Assembly (NCBI GenBank): GCA_045224495.1 | Contig: JBGVAK010000152.1 | Coordinates: forward strand, 1 to 25,010 | Origin: RUG472 sp045224495 | GTDB taxonomy: Bacteria; Bacillota; Clostridia; Christensenellales; CAG-138 | Reading direction: 5' to 3' | Length of the DNA stretch: 25,010 nucleotides | Shown: in pieces, positions 1 through 7,544 of the stretch | Layout: each line of letters begins with the position of its first letter | Numbering within the stretch: position 1 is the stretch's first letter | Translations under genes and position numbers: made by a program | Notes under the pieces: generated by a model | The model's input: the letters and a program-made list of their open reading frames with translations, nothing else | Database searches by the model: none | Told to the model about the DNA's origin: nothing

Positions 1-711
1 GTCCACCGGGAGATCGACATGGTCACCACGCCGGACGGCCTCCCCGTGGCCATGGTCCACTGCAACAACTGCACCTCGGACATCAACGCCTGGGTGAACC
101 TGTTTGGGGAGTATTCGGCGCTCATGGGCCAACCGGTGGACAAGGGCCAGCTGTTCACGAAGCTGTTTCAAGTTGCTCTGGACGGCGACAAGGACTGCGG
201 CGGGCTCCTCTCCTACAACTACTTCTCCGGCGAGGGCGTCACCGATCTCGACCAGGGGCGGCCCCTGTTCCTGCGCACGCCCGACGCCCGGTTCACCCTT
301 GCGAACTTCATGCGGACCCACCTTCTGTCCGCCCTCGCTACCCTCAAGATCGGCCTCGACATCCTGACCCAAAATGAGCAGGTGGCCATCGACAAGCTCT
401 ACGGCCACGGCGGCTTCTTCAAGACCCCGGAGGTGGGCCAGCGGCTGCTGTCCGCGGCGGTGGGCGCACCCGTGTCCGTCATGGAGACGGCGGGCGAGGG
501 CGGCCCCTACGGCATGGCCCTGCTGGGAGCCTATATGCTGTGGAAGGACGAGGGCGAGACGCTGCCGGACTACCTCGACAACAAGGTCTTCGCCGAGGCC
601 AGGTCCTCCACCCTCATGGCGGACGCTGCCGACATAGCTGGCTTTGACGCCTTCCTGGCGCAGTATAAAAAAGCGCTGCCCCTGGAACGGACAGCGACCG
701 AGGTGTTCTGA
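1..711 (+). CDS. FGGY-family carbohydrate kinase, C-terminal part (probable L-ribulokinase/xylulokinase type)
   Basis: The reading frame is open at the left edge, so the gene is 5'-truncated and only about 236 residues are visible. The fragment matches the C-terminal actin-like domain (FGGY_C) of sugar kinases. It has a Gly-rich GHGGFFKTP element around visible residues 135-143, where this family binds the adenine nucleotide, followed by ETAGEGGPYGMALLGAY, the typical Gly/Ala-rich helix. The enzyme would phosphorylate a pentulose or similar ketose with ATP in the cytoplasm. The stop codon overlaps the start of the araD-type epimerase by one base (TGATG), so the two are translationally coupled and probably act in one pathway, ketopentose to its 5-phosphate to D-xylulose-5-phosphate. 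L-ribulose is the likeliest substrate from context, but the specificity residues lie outside the window. Confidence 0.85.
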   Translation, partial: VHREIDMVTTPDGLPVAMVHCNNCTSDINAWVNLFGEYSALMGQPVDKGQLFTKLFQVALDGDKDCGGLLSYNYFSGEGVTDLDQGRPLFLRTPDARFTLANFMRTHLLSALATLKIGLDILTQNEQVAIDKLYGHGGFFKTPEVGQRLLSAAVGAPVSVMETAGEGGPYGMALLGAYMLWKDEGETLPDYLDNKVFAEARSSTLMADAADIAGFDAFLAQYKKALPLERTATEVF

Positions 712-1406
712 TGCTGGAAGAACTGAAGATCAAGGTCTGCGCGGCCAACCTGCTGCTGCCCCACTACGGCCTGGTCACCTTCACCTGGGGCAACGTCAGC
801 GGCATCGACCGGGAGAGCAGTCTCGTGGTCATCAAGCCCTCGGGCATCGAGTACGAGGGCATGACCCCGGAGGACATGGTGGTGGTGAATTTGGACGGCC
901 AGGTGGTGGAAGGCAAATGGAAGCCCAGCAGCGACACGGCCACCCATGTGGAGCTCTACAAGGCGTTCCCGAATAACGGCGGCATCGTCCACACCCATTC
1001 GAGCTACGCCACCAGCTGGGCCCAGGCGGGCCGGGACATCCCCTGCTACGGCACCACCCACGCGGATTATTTCTACGGCCCCATCCCCTGCCTCCGCTGC
1101 CTCACCGCGGCGGAGATCGAGGAGGCCTACGAGCGCAACACGGGCCTCCTGATCGTGTCGGAGTTCGCACGCCTGGGCCTGGACCCCGCCGCCGTGCCCG
1201 GCTGCCTCTGCAAGAACCATGGTCCCTTTGCCTGGGGCAAGGACCCCATGGAGGCGGTCCACAACGCCGTGGTCATGGAGGAATGCGCCAAGATGGCCTA
1301 CCGGACGGAGCTCATCGACCCCCAGGTCCAGCCCGCCCCCCAGGCCCTTCAGGACAAGCACTACTTCCGCAAGCACGGCCAAAACGCCTACTACGGGCAG
1401 GTCTGA
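711..1406 (+). CDS. araD: L-ribulose-5-phosphate 4-epimerase
   Basis: The 231-aa product is the same length as E. coli AraD and belongs to the class II aldolase/epimerase family. It interconverts L-ribulose-5-phosphate and D-xylulose-5-phosphate using a divalent metal, by retro-aldol chemistry. Visible family motifs are GNVSG (27-31), KPSG (42-45), SSD (73-75), the zinc ligands H94 and H96 in HTHS and H170 in NHGPF, the catalytic Asp at D119 in HADYFYG, and the C-terminal AYYGQ with the active-site Tyr near 228. A GAGGTG ribosome site lies just inside the kinase gene and the start overlaps the kinase stop by one base. It ends an operon closed by the terminator at 1459-1485. Related aldolases such as fuculose-1-phosphate aldolase are less likely given the length and the HADYFYG and AYYGQ motifs. 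Confidence 0.95.
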   Translation: MLEELKIKVCAANLLLPHYGLVTFTWGNVSGIDRESSLVVIKPSGIEYEGMTPEDMVVVNLDGQVVEGKWKPSSDTATHVELYKAFPNNGGIVHTHSSYATSWAQAGRDIPCYGTTHADYFYGPIPCLRCLTAAEIEEAYERNTGLLIVSEFARLGLDPAAVPGCLCKNHGPFAWGKDPMEAVHNAVVMEECAKMAYRTELIDPQVQPAPQALQDKHYFRKHGQNAYYGQV

Positions 1407-1458
1407 TCCCAGAACGATCGGCCTTCCGGTCATCGCGACCGGGAAGCAATACGCAAAC

Positions 1459-1490
1459 AAGGCAGCCTTTCGGCTGCCTTTCTTTGTATT
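1459..1490. terminator. Bidirectional intrinsic terminator between araD and the convergent lipoprotein gene
   Basis: A perfect 9-bp stem (AAGGCAGCC at 1459-1467, GGCTGCCTT at 1472-1480) closes a TTTC loop and is followed by TCTTTGTATT on the plus strand. The minus strand reads the same stem followed by TTGTTTG. It sits between two convergent genes and can end both transcripts. Confidence 0.9.
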
Positions 1491-1503
1491 CGTCAGTAGG
1501 GCC

Positions 1504-2145
1504 TCAGTCCAGCAGAGCCTTATCGATGATCTGGAAGTTGGCCCGATGGATGTAGAGAGCCTTGCCGTCGATCATCAGCTTGGTGAACTTGGGCAGATCC
1601 TCCTGGACCTCCCAATAGACCTTGTTCCCGGAAAAGGCGTAGATGGGCGCCCCCATCTGGGATTTGATGACGACCACCATGGGCTTCCCGAACTTGTTCT
1701 TGACGCTGTTCACCTTGCCGCTGACCAAAACCGAATCCCATATGCCTGACGAGGAGCTGTCGATTTCGTCCAGGTAGAATTCGTGCTCCGGGGCCAGCCG
1801 CGTATCGTAAAAGATGCAGGTGTCGCCGCAGGAGATCAGCTGCTTCCCGTCGATGGTAATGGTGATGACGGAGCTCAGCGTCTTGGTGGTGAACCATTCG
1901 TTGGCGTCGGAGGAATAGGTCTTCTCCTCCACCACGTTGTTGTCGATATCGATCCGCTCCCCGTGGGTCCGCAGGGTGCGGGTCCCCAGGTTGTCGAAGA
2001 TGTCGATGTTGTACTCGTTCCCGATGATGCTGCCGCGAAGATCGTGGATGCCGCTTTTGAACATGGCGCAGCCCGCCTGCCCTGCGATCAGCAGCAAGAG
2101 CAAGGCCATGGCTAAAACGCTCTTCTTCATGGGGTGATTTTTCAT
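1504..2145 (-). CDS. Putative lipoprotein of unknown function (resembles DUF5052-type Firmicutes proteins)
   Basis: The chosen ATG at 2145 is preceded by GAAGGAGG at good spacing. The in-frame ATG at 2169 would put the ribosome site inside the gene, so it was rejected. The 213-aa product starts with a basic stretch and a Leu-rich hydrophobic core (about 9-22) ending AGQAGC, with Cys26 as the candidate lipidated residue. The Gln at -3 makes the lipobox atypical. The mature part is mixed alpha/beta with ITITIDGKQLISCGDTCIFYD and a strongly patterned C-terminus (KFTKLMIDGKALYIHRANFQ). From memory this resembles an uncharacterised Clostridia family (DUF5052), which is not verified here. It is the last gene of the operon that begins with the ABC exporter and faces araD across the shared terminator. 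The function is unknown; the location is probably the outer face of the cytoplasmic membrane. Confidence 0.8.
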   Translation of the reverse strand: MKNHPMKKSVLAMALLLLLIAGQAGCAMFKSGIHDLRGSIIGNEYNIDIFDNLGTRTLRTHGERIDIDNNVVEEKTYSSDANEWFTTKTLSSVITITIDGKQLISCGDTCIFYDTRLAPEHEFYLDEIDSSSSGIWDSVLVSGKVNSVKNKFGKPMVVVIKSQMGAPIYAFSGNKVYWEVQEDLPKFTKLMIDGKALYIHRANFQIIDKALLD

Positions 2146-2195
2146 TTTTCTGCCTCCTTCGTCATGCAATGGGAAAATGTGCGTCCCTTGTGGTG

Positions 2196-2669
2196 TTACA
2201 GGGCCTTGAGATAGAACCGGTCCATGGTCGTATGGACGACGGAGGGGGGGCGATCGATCTGCCGGTACCCCAGGCGCTCGTACTCGTGGATGGCCGCCCT
2301 AAGGTGACTGTGGGTCTCCAGATAGATCTGGCGGTAACCCATGGCTCTCGCTTTGGCTTCGATGAAGCGGATCATCTCGTAGCCCAGCCCCTGCCCCCGC
2401 GCGTCCTCCGCCAGATACAGCTTCTGCAGCTCGCAGCAGCCCGGCAGGCCGTCGAAGGGGGCCAGGCCGACCCCGCCGATCACGGTCCCATCCCGCAGCA
2501 GCACGTAATAGCTGCGGCCGGGCTGGGCGTAGTAGGCGCTCAGATGATCCAGCGACGCATCGAAATAGGCCGTGCCGGGGATATCCAGGCCATGGGCTTC
2601 CAAGGCGCGGCGGACGATCCGCGCCATGGCCGCGTCCTGCTGGGGACAGATGGGGTGAAACTCGGTCAT
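2196..2669 (-). CDS. GNAT-family N-acetyltransferase
   Basis: The product is 157 aa from the ATG at 2669, which follows GGAGG with an 8-nt gap. A GTG three codons upstream is in frame but falls inside the ribosome site. The fold is GCN5-related acetyltransferase. The acetyl-CoA pyrophosphate loop is RGQGLG (91-96) after the typical strand ELQKLYLAEDA, and the C-terminal motif B contains AAIHEYERLGYRQ. Such enzymes transfer an acyl group from acyl-CoA to an amine on a small molecule, peptide or protein; the acceptor cannot be told from sequence. It lies between a tiny ORF and the lipoprotein gene in the ABC-exporter operon, so modification of an exported or toxic compound is one possibility. 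Confidence 0.9.
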   Translation of the reverse strand: MTEFHPICPQQDAAMARIVRRALEAHGLDIPGTAYFDASLDHLSAYYAQPGRSYYVLLRDGTVIGGVGLAPFDGLPGCCELQKLYLAEDARGQGLGYEMIRFIEAKARAMGYRQIYLETHSHLRAAIHEYERLGYRQIDRPPSVVHTTMDRFYLKAL

Positions 2670-2691
2670 TGCGATCACCTCCGCGGCACTG

Positions 2692-2781
2692 TCACAGGAG
2701 CCATCGGACCTGGCCGCTTTGGATGTCGTACACCGCGCCTTCCACCGCGGCCTCCCCCGCCGGGAAGCTGGACTGGATCAT
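2692..2781 (-). pseudogene. 29-codon ORF resembling the C-terminal tail of a beta-carbonic anhydrase (possible gene remnant)
   Basis: This small ORF starts 12 nt after the stop of the membrane-protein gene and ends 22 nt before the GNAT gene. An AGGGGG element overlapping the upstream stop codon could serve as its ribosome site. The predicted peptide contains EGAVYDIQSGQVRWLL, which resembles the last beta strand and turn of beta-class carbonic anhydrases (pattern GAxYDxxTGxVxxL). None of the zinc ligands (Cys, Asp/His, Cys) of that family is present, so it cannot be an enzyme. It may be what remains after deletion of a carbonic anhydrase gene, or a chance or real micropeptide. The resemblance is judged by eye. 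Confidence 0.3.
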
Positions 2782-2793
2782 ATTCAATACCCC

Positions 2794-3231
2794 CTATCTT
2801 TGGTTTTGTTCTGTCACGTAGATATGCCCCGCCGCAAACAGGATCGCGAAGCCCGCCAGCAACCAGTGCCGCAGCAGCAGGCCGCTCAGAAAAAAGATGC
2901 AGGCGGGCACGACGGCCAATGTCAGGGCCCGCCGGCGGGTCCTTTCCTGCATGTAGCGGGCGTACACCAGCCAATATGCCGCCAGCAGGACCCCGTTGCC
3001 GACGAAATACAGGATCATCTCCGCCTTGCCCCGGAAGCCAAACTTCCACACCAGCAGCGGCAACCACATGAGGACGATGCAGCCGTAGCGTCCGACTTGT
3101 TCCGCCAGGTTCATAAGGCGGTTCGTACACAGGTTCTGCTCTTCCCGGTTCTTCAGGGCGTAGACGATATTCGGGATCAGCATCAGCAGGACGAGGACGC
3201 CTCCAAACAGGTTGATCCAGCCGAATTCCAT
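2794..3231 (-). CDS. Small integral membrane protein of unknown function
   Basis: The ATG at 3231 is preceded by AGGGGGG and lies 11 nt after the NUDIX stop codon, giving 145 aa. The frame is open further upstream but overlaps the NUDIX gene, so this start is preferred. Hydrophobic segments at about 5-25, 48-64, 70-92, 103-118 and 120-137 predict four or five membrane helices, separated by charged loops (KNREEQNLCTNR; RYMQERTRRR). No catalytic motif or known domain is recognised. It is in an operon with the ABC exporter and NUDIX genes, so a role in membrane stress or transport is conceivable but unsupported. Confidence 0.8.
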   Translation of the reverse strand: MEFGWINLFGGVLVLLMLIPNIVYALKNREEQNLCTNRLMNLAEQVGRYGCIVLMWLPLLVWKFGFRGKAEMILYFVGNGVLLAAYWLVYARYMQERTRRRALTLAVVPACIFFLSGLLLRHWLLAGFAILFAAGHIYVTEQNQR

Positions 3232-3242
3232 GCCCGTCCCCC

Positions 3243-3809
3243 CTACTTTGCGCCATTGGCCCAGGCGTAGCAATAGGCCTGGGTCCGGGCGGCGAACAGC
3301 TCCGTCCTGAGAAGCTGTTTCAGTTCCTCCCGGGTATACCAGCCGGGGACGATCTCCTCGGCGTCCGAGGTGCTCTCGTGGAAGGCGCCGGCAGCCGCGC
3401 CGAAGACGCAAACGTTCCGCTCGTTGGCGAAGCCCACGGCGCTGTAGCTGCCGTCCAGCACGTCGTCGATGCGGATAAGGTCCAACCCCGTCTCCTCCCG
3501 CAACTCCCGGCGGGCACTCTCCTCCGGCGTCTCCCCCGGGTCGATGAGGCCCGCGGGAAAGTTGTAGATCCACTGGGCCATGGCCATGCGATACTCCCGA
3601 TTGAGGAGCAGTCGCTCCCCGCCCTCGTCCGTCAGGATCAGGATCACGGAATCCGCTTTCTCATTCTGCAGTTCCGCCAGGGTCCGGATATTCTTGTTGC
3701 GGCTGATGATCTCGTAGGTCTTGGGATGGCCCGCTTCCGTCACGTAGTCCACGTCGTAACGGGTGATGAACTGCCCCTCCAACACCTTGCGGATGCCTTT
3801 ATACTGCAT
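3243..3809 (-). CDS. NUDIX hydrolase, ADP-ribose pyrophosphatase-like
   Basis: The 188-aa product contains a perfect Nudix box at residues 87-109 (Gx5Ex7REUxEExGU: Gly87, Glu93, Arg101-Glu102, Glu105-Glu106, Gly108), which binds Mg and cleaves nucleoside diphosphates linked to another moiety. The NFPAGLIDPGE context and the length fit the ADP-ribose/sugar-nucleotide pyrophosphatase branch rather than MutT, though the C-terminal half is less typical. GGAGG precedes the ATG at 3809. The gene starts 21 nt after the stop of the second ABC gene, so it is probably co-transcribed. Substrate is not certain; ADP-ribose or another sugar nucleotide is likely. Cytoplasmic. Confidence 0.9.
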   Translation of the reverse strand: MQYKGIRKVLEGQFITRYDVDYVTEAGHPKTYEIISRNKNIRTLAELQNEKADSVILILTDEGGERLLLNREYRMAMAQWIYNFPAGLIDPGETPEESARRELREETGLDLIRIDDVLDGSYSAVGFANERNVCVFGAAAGAFHESTSDAEEIVPGWYTREELKQLLRTELFAARTQAYCYAWANGAK

Positions 3810-3830
3810 AATAGTCCTCCTTATACATTC

Positions 3831-5645
3831 TCACGCGCCCTGGAACTGGGCCGTGTACAGGTCGTGATAGACGCCCTTTTTATCCAACAGCTCCCCATGG
3901 GTGCCCCGCTCCACGATGGCGCCCCGGTCCATGACCAAGATCTGGTCCGCCCCCTGGATGGTGGAGAGGCGGTGGGCGATGACGAAGCAGGTGCGGCCCG
4001 CCATGAGGTGGAGCATGGCGGACTGGATCTGGCGCTCGGTCTGGGTGTCCACGTTGCTGGTGGCCTCGTCCAATATGAGCATGGGCGAATCCATGAGGAT
4101 GGCCCGGGCGATGGTGATGAGCTGCTTCTGGCCCTTGGAGAGGTTCACCGCGTTGTCCGACAGCAGGGTATCGTAGCCCTTGGGCAGGGACTCGATGTAG
4201 CCGTGGATCATGGCTGCCTTGGCCGCCGCCACCACCTCGGCGTCCGTGGCGTCGGGCTTGCCGTAGGCGATGTTCTCCCGGATGGTGCCGTGGAAGAGCC
4301 AGGCGTCCTGCAGGACCATGGTATAGGCCCGCCGAAGATCCGCCCGGGGCAGAGTCGAAATGGGCTGCCCGTCCAGGGTGATCCGGCCGCTGTCCACGTC
4401 GTAGAACCGCATGAGCAGGTTGATGAGGGTGGTCTTGCCGCAGCCCGTCTCCCCCACGATGGCGACGACCTTCCCCTGGGGGGCTGTAAAGTCGACGCCG
4501 TGCAGGATCTCCCGGCCCGGCTCGTAGGAGAAGCGGACGGCCTGGGCTTCCATCTGGCCTCGGACGTCCTCTATGGGCTGAGCGTCGGGAGCGTCGGCCT
4601 TCTCAGGCTCCTCGTCCATAAGCCGGAAGACCCGCTCCGCCGCCGCCAGGGCCGACTGCAGATCCGAAATGATGTTGGCGAACTCGTTGATGGGGCCGGA
4701 AAACTTACGGGAGTAGAGCACGAAGGAGGAGATGTTGCCCAACGTCACCCGGCCGCCCATGTAGAGGAGGATGCCGAAGAAGGAGATCAGGGCCAGGGAC
4801 AGGTTGTTGATGCAGTTGACGATGGGCCCGTTGATGCAGGCGAACCGGTCCGCCCGGTAAAAGGCGTCCACGGCCTCGTCGTTCTTCTCGTCGAACCGGC
4901 CCAGGAAGGCCTGCTCCCGACCGTAGGCCCGGATGGTCTTGAGGCCCGCGGTGATCTCCTCGATGAAGCCGTTCATGGCCCCCAGCTTGTGGGACCTGTC
5001 CCGAAAGAGGGGCCGGACCCGCTTGGCCCGATAGCGGGTGATGACCATGGACAGGGGGATGGTCACGGCGAACACCAGCACCAAAATGGGCGTGATGGAC
5101 AGCATCATGAGGAAGGACCCCACCACCGTCACCAAGCTGGAGGCCATCTGGACCAGGTCATGGGTCAGTGATGTGTTGATGGTGTCGATGTCGTAGCTGA
5201 TGCGGCTGATCACGTCCCCGGGCTGATGCCGGTCGAAGTAGCTGACGGGCAGGGTCACCAGATTGTCGAAGGCGTCCCGGCGCATGTCGAAGACGATGCC
5301 GCGGCTGATGCGGATCATGAGGACGGACAGGCCGTAGCTCATGAGGCCGGAGAGCACGTAGCAGCCCACCATCATGAGAGCGTAACGGAACACGTTGGGG
5401 AAGTCCACGCCGCTCTTTTCCAATATGGCGTCGATGGCCCGCCCCGAGAGCCGGGGGCCCACCAGTCCCACCAGGTTCCCCAGGATGCTGAGGGCCGCCG
5501 CCAGGATCAGTCCCCACAGATGGGGCCGCATGTAGGTCCAGAGCCGCTTCAATACCTGCCCTGCTGGCTGCACCGGTCGCTCGAAGGCGCCCCGATTCAC
5601 GGCGTGGCGGATGGAGATGGTTTTCTGTTCGCCCTTGCCGCTCAT
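3831..5645 (-). CDS. ABC exporter half-transporter with canonical ATP site (permease-ATPase fusion)
   Basis: The 604-aa product is a type IV exporter half: a transmembrane domain with six helices (about 40-340) and a C-terminal ATPase. ATPase motifs are Walker A GETGCGKTT (398-406), Q-loop Gln446, signature LSKGQ (502-506), Walker B LILDE with catalytic Glu527, and H-loop His558. Its own Walker/His side is intact while its signature deviates from LSGGQ. The ATG overlaps the stop of the partner gene (ATGA), so the two are coupled. With the partner it matches asymmetric heterodimers such as BmrCD, LmrCD and TM287/288, which export drugs, lipids or peptides. The substrate is not predictable. A long charged N-terminal extension (1-35) precedes the first helix. 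Confidence 0.93.
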   Translation of the reverse strand: MSGKGEQKTISIRHAVNRGAFERPVQPAGQVLKRLWTYMRPHLWGLILAAALSILGNLVGLVGPRLSGRAIDAILEKSGVDFPNVFRYALMMVGCYVLSGLMSYGLSVLMIRISRGIVFDMRRDAFDNLVTLPVSYFDRHQPGDVISRISYDIDTINTSLTHDLVQMASSLVTVVGSFLMMLSITPILVLVFAVTIPLSMVITRYRAKRVRPLFRDRSHKLGAMNGFIEEITAGLKTIRAYGREQAFLGRFDEKNDEAVDAFYRADRFACINGPIVNCINNLSLALISFFGILLYMGGRVTLGNISSFVLYSRKFSGPINEFANIISDLQSALAAAERVFRLMDEEPEKADAPDAQPIEDVRGQMEAQAVRFSYEPGREILHGVDFTAPQGKVVAIVGETGCGKTTLINLLMRFYDVDSGRITLDGQPISTLPRADLRRAYTMVLQDAWLFHGTIRENIAYGKPDATDAEVVAAAKAAMIHGYIESLPKGYDTLLSDNAVNLSKGQKQLITIARAILMDSPMLILDEATSNVDTQTERQIQSAMLHLMAGRTCFVIAHRLSTIQGADQILVMDRGAIVERGTHGELLDKKGVYHDLYTAQFQGA

Positions 5646-7351
5646 GCCACCGCCTCCCCCATCTGCATCTCAAAGAGGTCCCGGTACAGGGGGCAGGTCT
5701 CCAGCAGCGCCTCATGGGTGCCGCTGCCCACGACCCGGCCCTCCTCCAACACTAAAATGAGGTCCGCGTGGCGGATGGCGCTGATGCGCTGGGCCACGAT
5801 GATCTTGGTGGTGTCGCCATAGGCCGCCCGAAGCGCTTTTCTAAGCCGTGCGTCGGTGCGGTAATCGAGGGCGCTGGAGCAGTCGTCCAGCAGCAGTATC
5901 TCGGGCCTGGCCGCCAGAGCCCGGGCGATCAGCAGCCGCTGCCGCTGGCCGCCGGACAGGTTCATGCCCCGCTCGGAGAGATCGGCCAGGGTGCCCTGGG
6001 GGATGTCCCTTAAAAAGTCTGCCTGGGCCGTGTCCATAGCCAGCTCCCGATCCGCTTCTGTGACGGCGCGCTCGAAGTCCAGATTCTCCAGGATGGAATC
6101 CGCGAAGAGGAAATCATTTTGGAAGACCACGCCGAAGCGGCTGTGGAGGTCCGCTTCGTCAAGCTGAGAGAGGGGCTGGCCGTCCAGCCAGATCTGGCCC
6201 TGATCCGGCTCGTAGAACCGCAGCAGGAGCTGCAGCAGGGTGCTCTTGCCGCTGCCCGTGGGGCCGATGACGCCCAGGGTCTGGCCCCGCTGCAGGGCAA
6301 AGGATAGGTCGGCAAGGTCCGGCTTCACCTTGTTGTAGGAGAAGGACACGTGTTGGAAGATGACGTGGCCCTCCGGAGCAGCCTCCCCAGGCGGCGGGGG
6401 TGCCACCCGGTCCGGCGCTTCCAACACCTCCCCCAGCCGCTTGCCGCTGGCGATGCCCCGGGAGCAGATGGTGAAGATGCGGGTGATGCCCAGGAGCCCG
6501 TTCTGCAGGATGACGAAATAGTTTAAAAAGGCGATGATCTTCCCCGCCTCCGTAAGGCCCCGATCCACCCGGAAAGCCCCCACCACGATGACCGCGGCCA
6601 TGCCCGTGTTCAGCAGTATGCCCATGAGGGGATTGGCTACGGCCATGGTGACCTCGGCCTGCCGGTCCGTGCGGACGGCCTCCCGGTTCGCCTGGGAGAA
6701 CCGAGCTTTCTCGTCCTCGGTCTGGGACAGGGCCTTGATGATCCTGACGCCGGTCATGTTCTCCTGGATGCGCCGCACCAGCTCCTCCCCCGCCTGCTGG
6801 GCCTTGGCGAACAGGGGGATGCTCTTCTTCGAGACCAGCAGCAGCATGCCGCCGATGAGGGGCAGGGCGCAGAGGAAGATGAGGGCCAAGGCGGGCTCCA
6901 TCAGGGCGCTGACCAGCAACCCGCCCAAGAGCAGGATGGGGGCCCGGATGCCCAAGCGCAGCATGCGGTCCACCATGTCGTTGACCCGGTAGGTGTCGGA
7001 GGACAGGCGGGAGATGAGGGACGGCACGGTGAACCGGTCCACCTGCTGGCTGGACAGCCTGGTCACCTTTTCAAACAACGTATGCCGGAGGGAACGGGTG
7101 AAGTCGGCGGCGATGCCGGTGGCCATGCGGTTGGCGACGACGGCGGTCAAGAACACGAACAGGGCGCAAAAGAGCATCAGCGCCCCCCAGAGGAGCAGCT
7201 GCCGCCGATCGCCCGTGGGCGCGATATCGTCGATGATATGTTCCAGTATCCAGGGGAGGAACAGCTCCAGCAATGTGGAGGTGAACTTTATCCCCACCTG
7301 CAAAGCCGTTCGTCCCGCCTGGGGACGGAGAAAGGAAAGGACCCGCTTCAT
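5642..7351 (-). CDS. ABC exporter half-transporter with degenerate ATP site
   Basis: The 569-aa product has six membrane helices (about 15-300) followed by an ATPase with Walker A GPTGSGKST (363-371), Q-loop Gln411, canonical signature LSGGQ (465-469), and Walker B ILLLDD in which Asp490 replaces the catalytic Glu. The H-loop residue is Gln521 instead of His. Its own nucleotide site should therefore bind but hardly hydrolyse ATP, while its good signature motif completes the active site of the partner. This is the known division of labour in heterodimeric exporters. It is the first gene of the operon: GAGGAGG precedes the ATG at 7351 and an extended -10 promoter lies about 35 nt upstream. Confidence 0.93.
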   Translation of the reverse strand: MKRVLSFLRPQAGRTALQVGIKFTSTLLELFLPWILEHIIDDIAPTGDRRQLLLWGALMLFCALFVFLTAVVANRMATGIAADFTRSLRHTLFEKVTRLSSQQVDRFTVPSLISRLSSDTYRVNDMVDRMLRLGIRAPILLLGGLLVSALMEPALALIFLCALPLIGGMLLLVSKKSIPLFAKAQQAGEELVRRIQENMTGVRIIKALSQTEDEKARFSQANREAVRTDRQAEVTMAVANPLMGILLNTGMAAVIVVGAFRVDRGLTEAGKIIAFLNYFVILQNGLLGITRIFTICSRGIASGKRLGEVLEAPDRVAPPPPGEAAPEGHVIFQHVSFSYNKVKPDLADLSFALQRGQTLGVIGPTGSGKSTLLQLLLRFYEPDQGQIWLDGQPLSQLDEADLHSRFGVVFQNDFLFADSILENLDFERAVTEADRELAMDTAQADFLRDIPQGTLADLSERGMNLSGGQRQRLLIARALAARPEILLLDDCSSALDYRTDARLRKALRAAYGDTTKIIVAQRISAIRHADLILVLEEGRVVGSGTHEALLETCPLYRDLFEMQMGEAVA

Positions 7352-7384
7352 GCTTCCTCCTCGTCGTTGGGTTTCCTTGCCCCG

Positions 7385-7393
7385 ATTGTAGCA
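7385..7393 (-). promoter_or_regulatory. Extended -10 promoter of the ABC exporter operon
   Basis: The minus strand reads TGC-TACAAT, an extended -10 (TGn plus 5/6 of TATAAT), 33 nt before the start codon at 7351. No good -35 hexamer is seen 17 nt upstream (GGCGTC), as is common when the TG extension is present. Confidence 0.6.
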
Positions 7394-7471
7394 TATAAAG
7401 GGTTGAAGACGCCACCCTTTTTACGGTTTTTGAGCCGGGACCCGTTCTGCAGGTACCCCGTCTACAGGTAA

Positions 7472-7515
7472 AGAACAAGCAGGACCCCCGGCATCCCGGT
7501 CGGCGGGTCCTGCTT
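7472..7515 (-). terminator. Intrinsic terminator downstream of pullulanase
   Basis: Perfect 11-bp arms AAGCAGGACCC (7477-7487) and GGGTCCTGCTT (7505-7515) enclose a 17-nt loop. Read on the minus strand the stem is followed by GTTCTTTACC, a moderate U-rich tail. It separates pulA from the ABC operon. Confidence 0.75.
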
Positions 7516-7518
7516 ATG

Positions 7519-7532
7519 CTCAATATATTGAG
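7519..7532. repeat. 14-bp perfect palindrome
   Basis: CTCAATATATTGAG is its own reverse complement. It lies between the pullulanase stop codon (7545) and its terminator, and about 125 bp upstream of the ABC operon promoter. It may be a protein-binding site or simply part of the 3' end structure; no function can be assigned. Confidence 0.35.
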
Positions 7533-7544
7533 TCTGTCACGAGG

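Noticed and set aside
2675..3256. A 193-codon minus-strand frame overlapping the small membrane protein.
   Set aside because: The alternative frame is Arg/Gly/Pro-rich without domains, while the chosen frame encodes clear membrane helices with a ribosome site.
3378..5171. A 597-codon plus-strand open frame opposite the NUDIX and ABC genes.
   Set aside because: It is a shadow of recognised ABC exporter and NUDIX genes with intact motifs on the minus strand.
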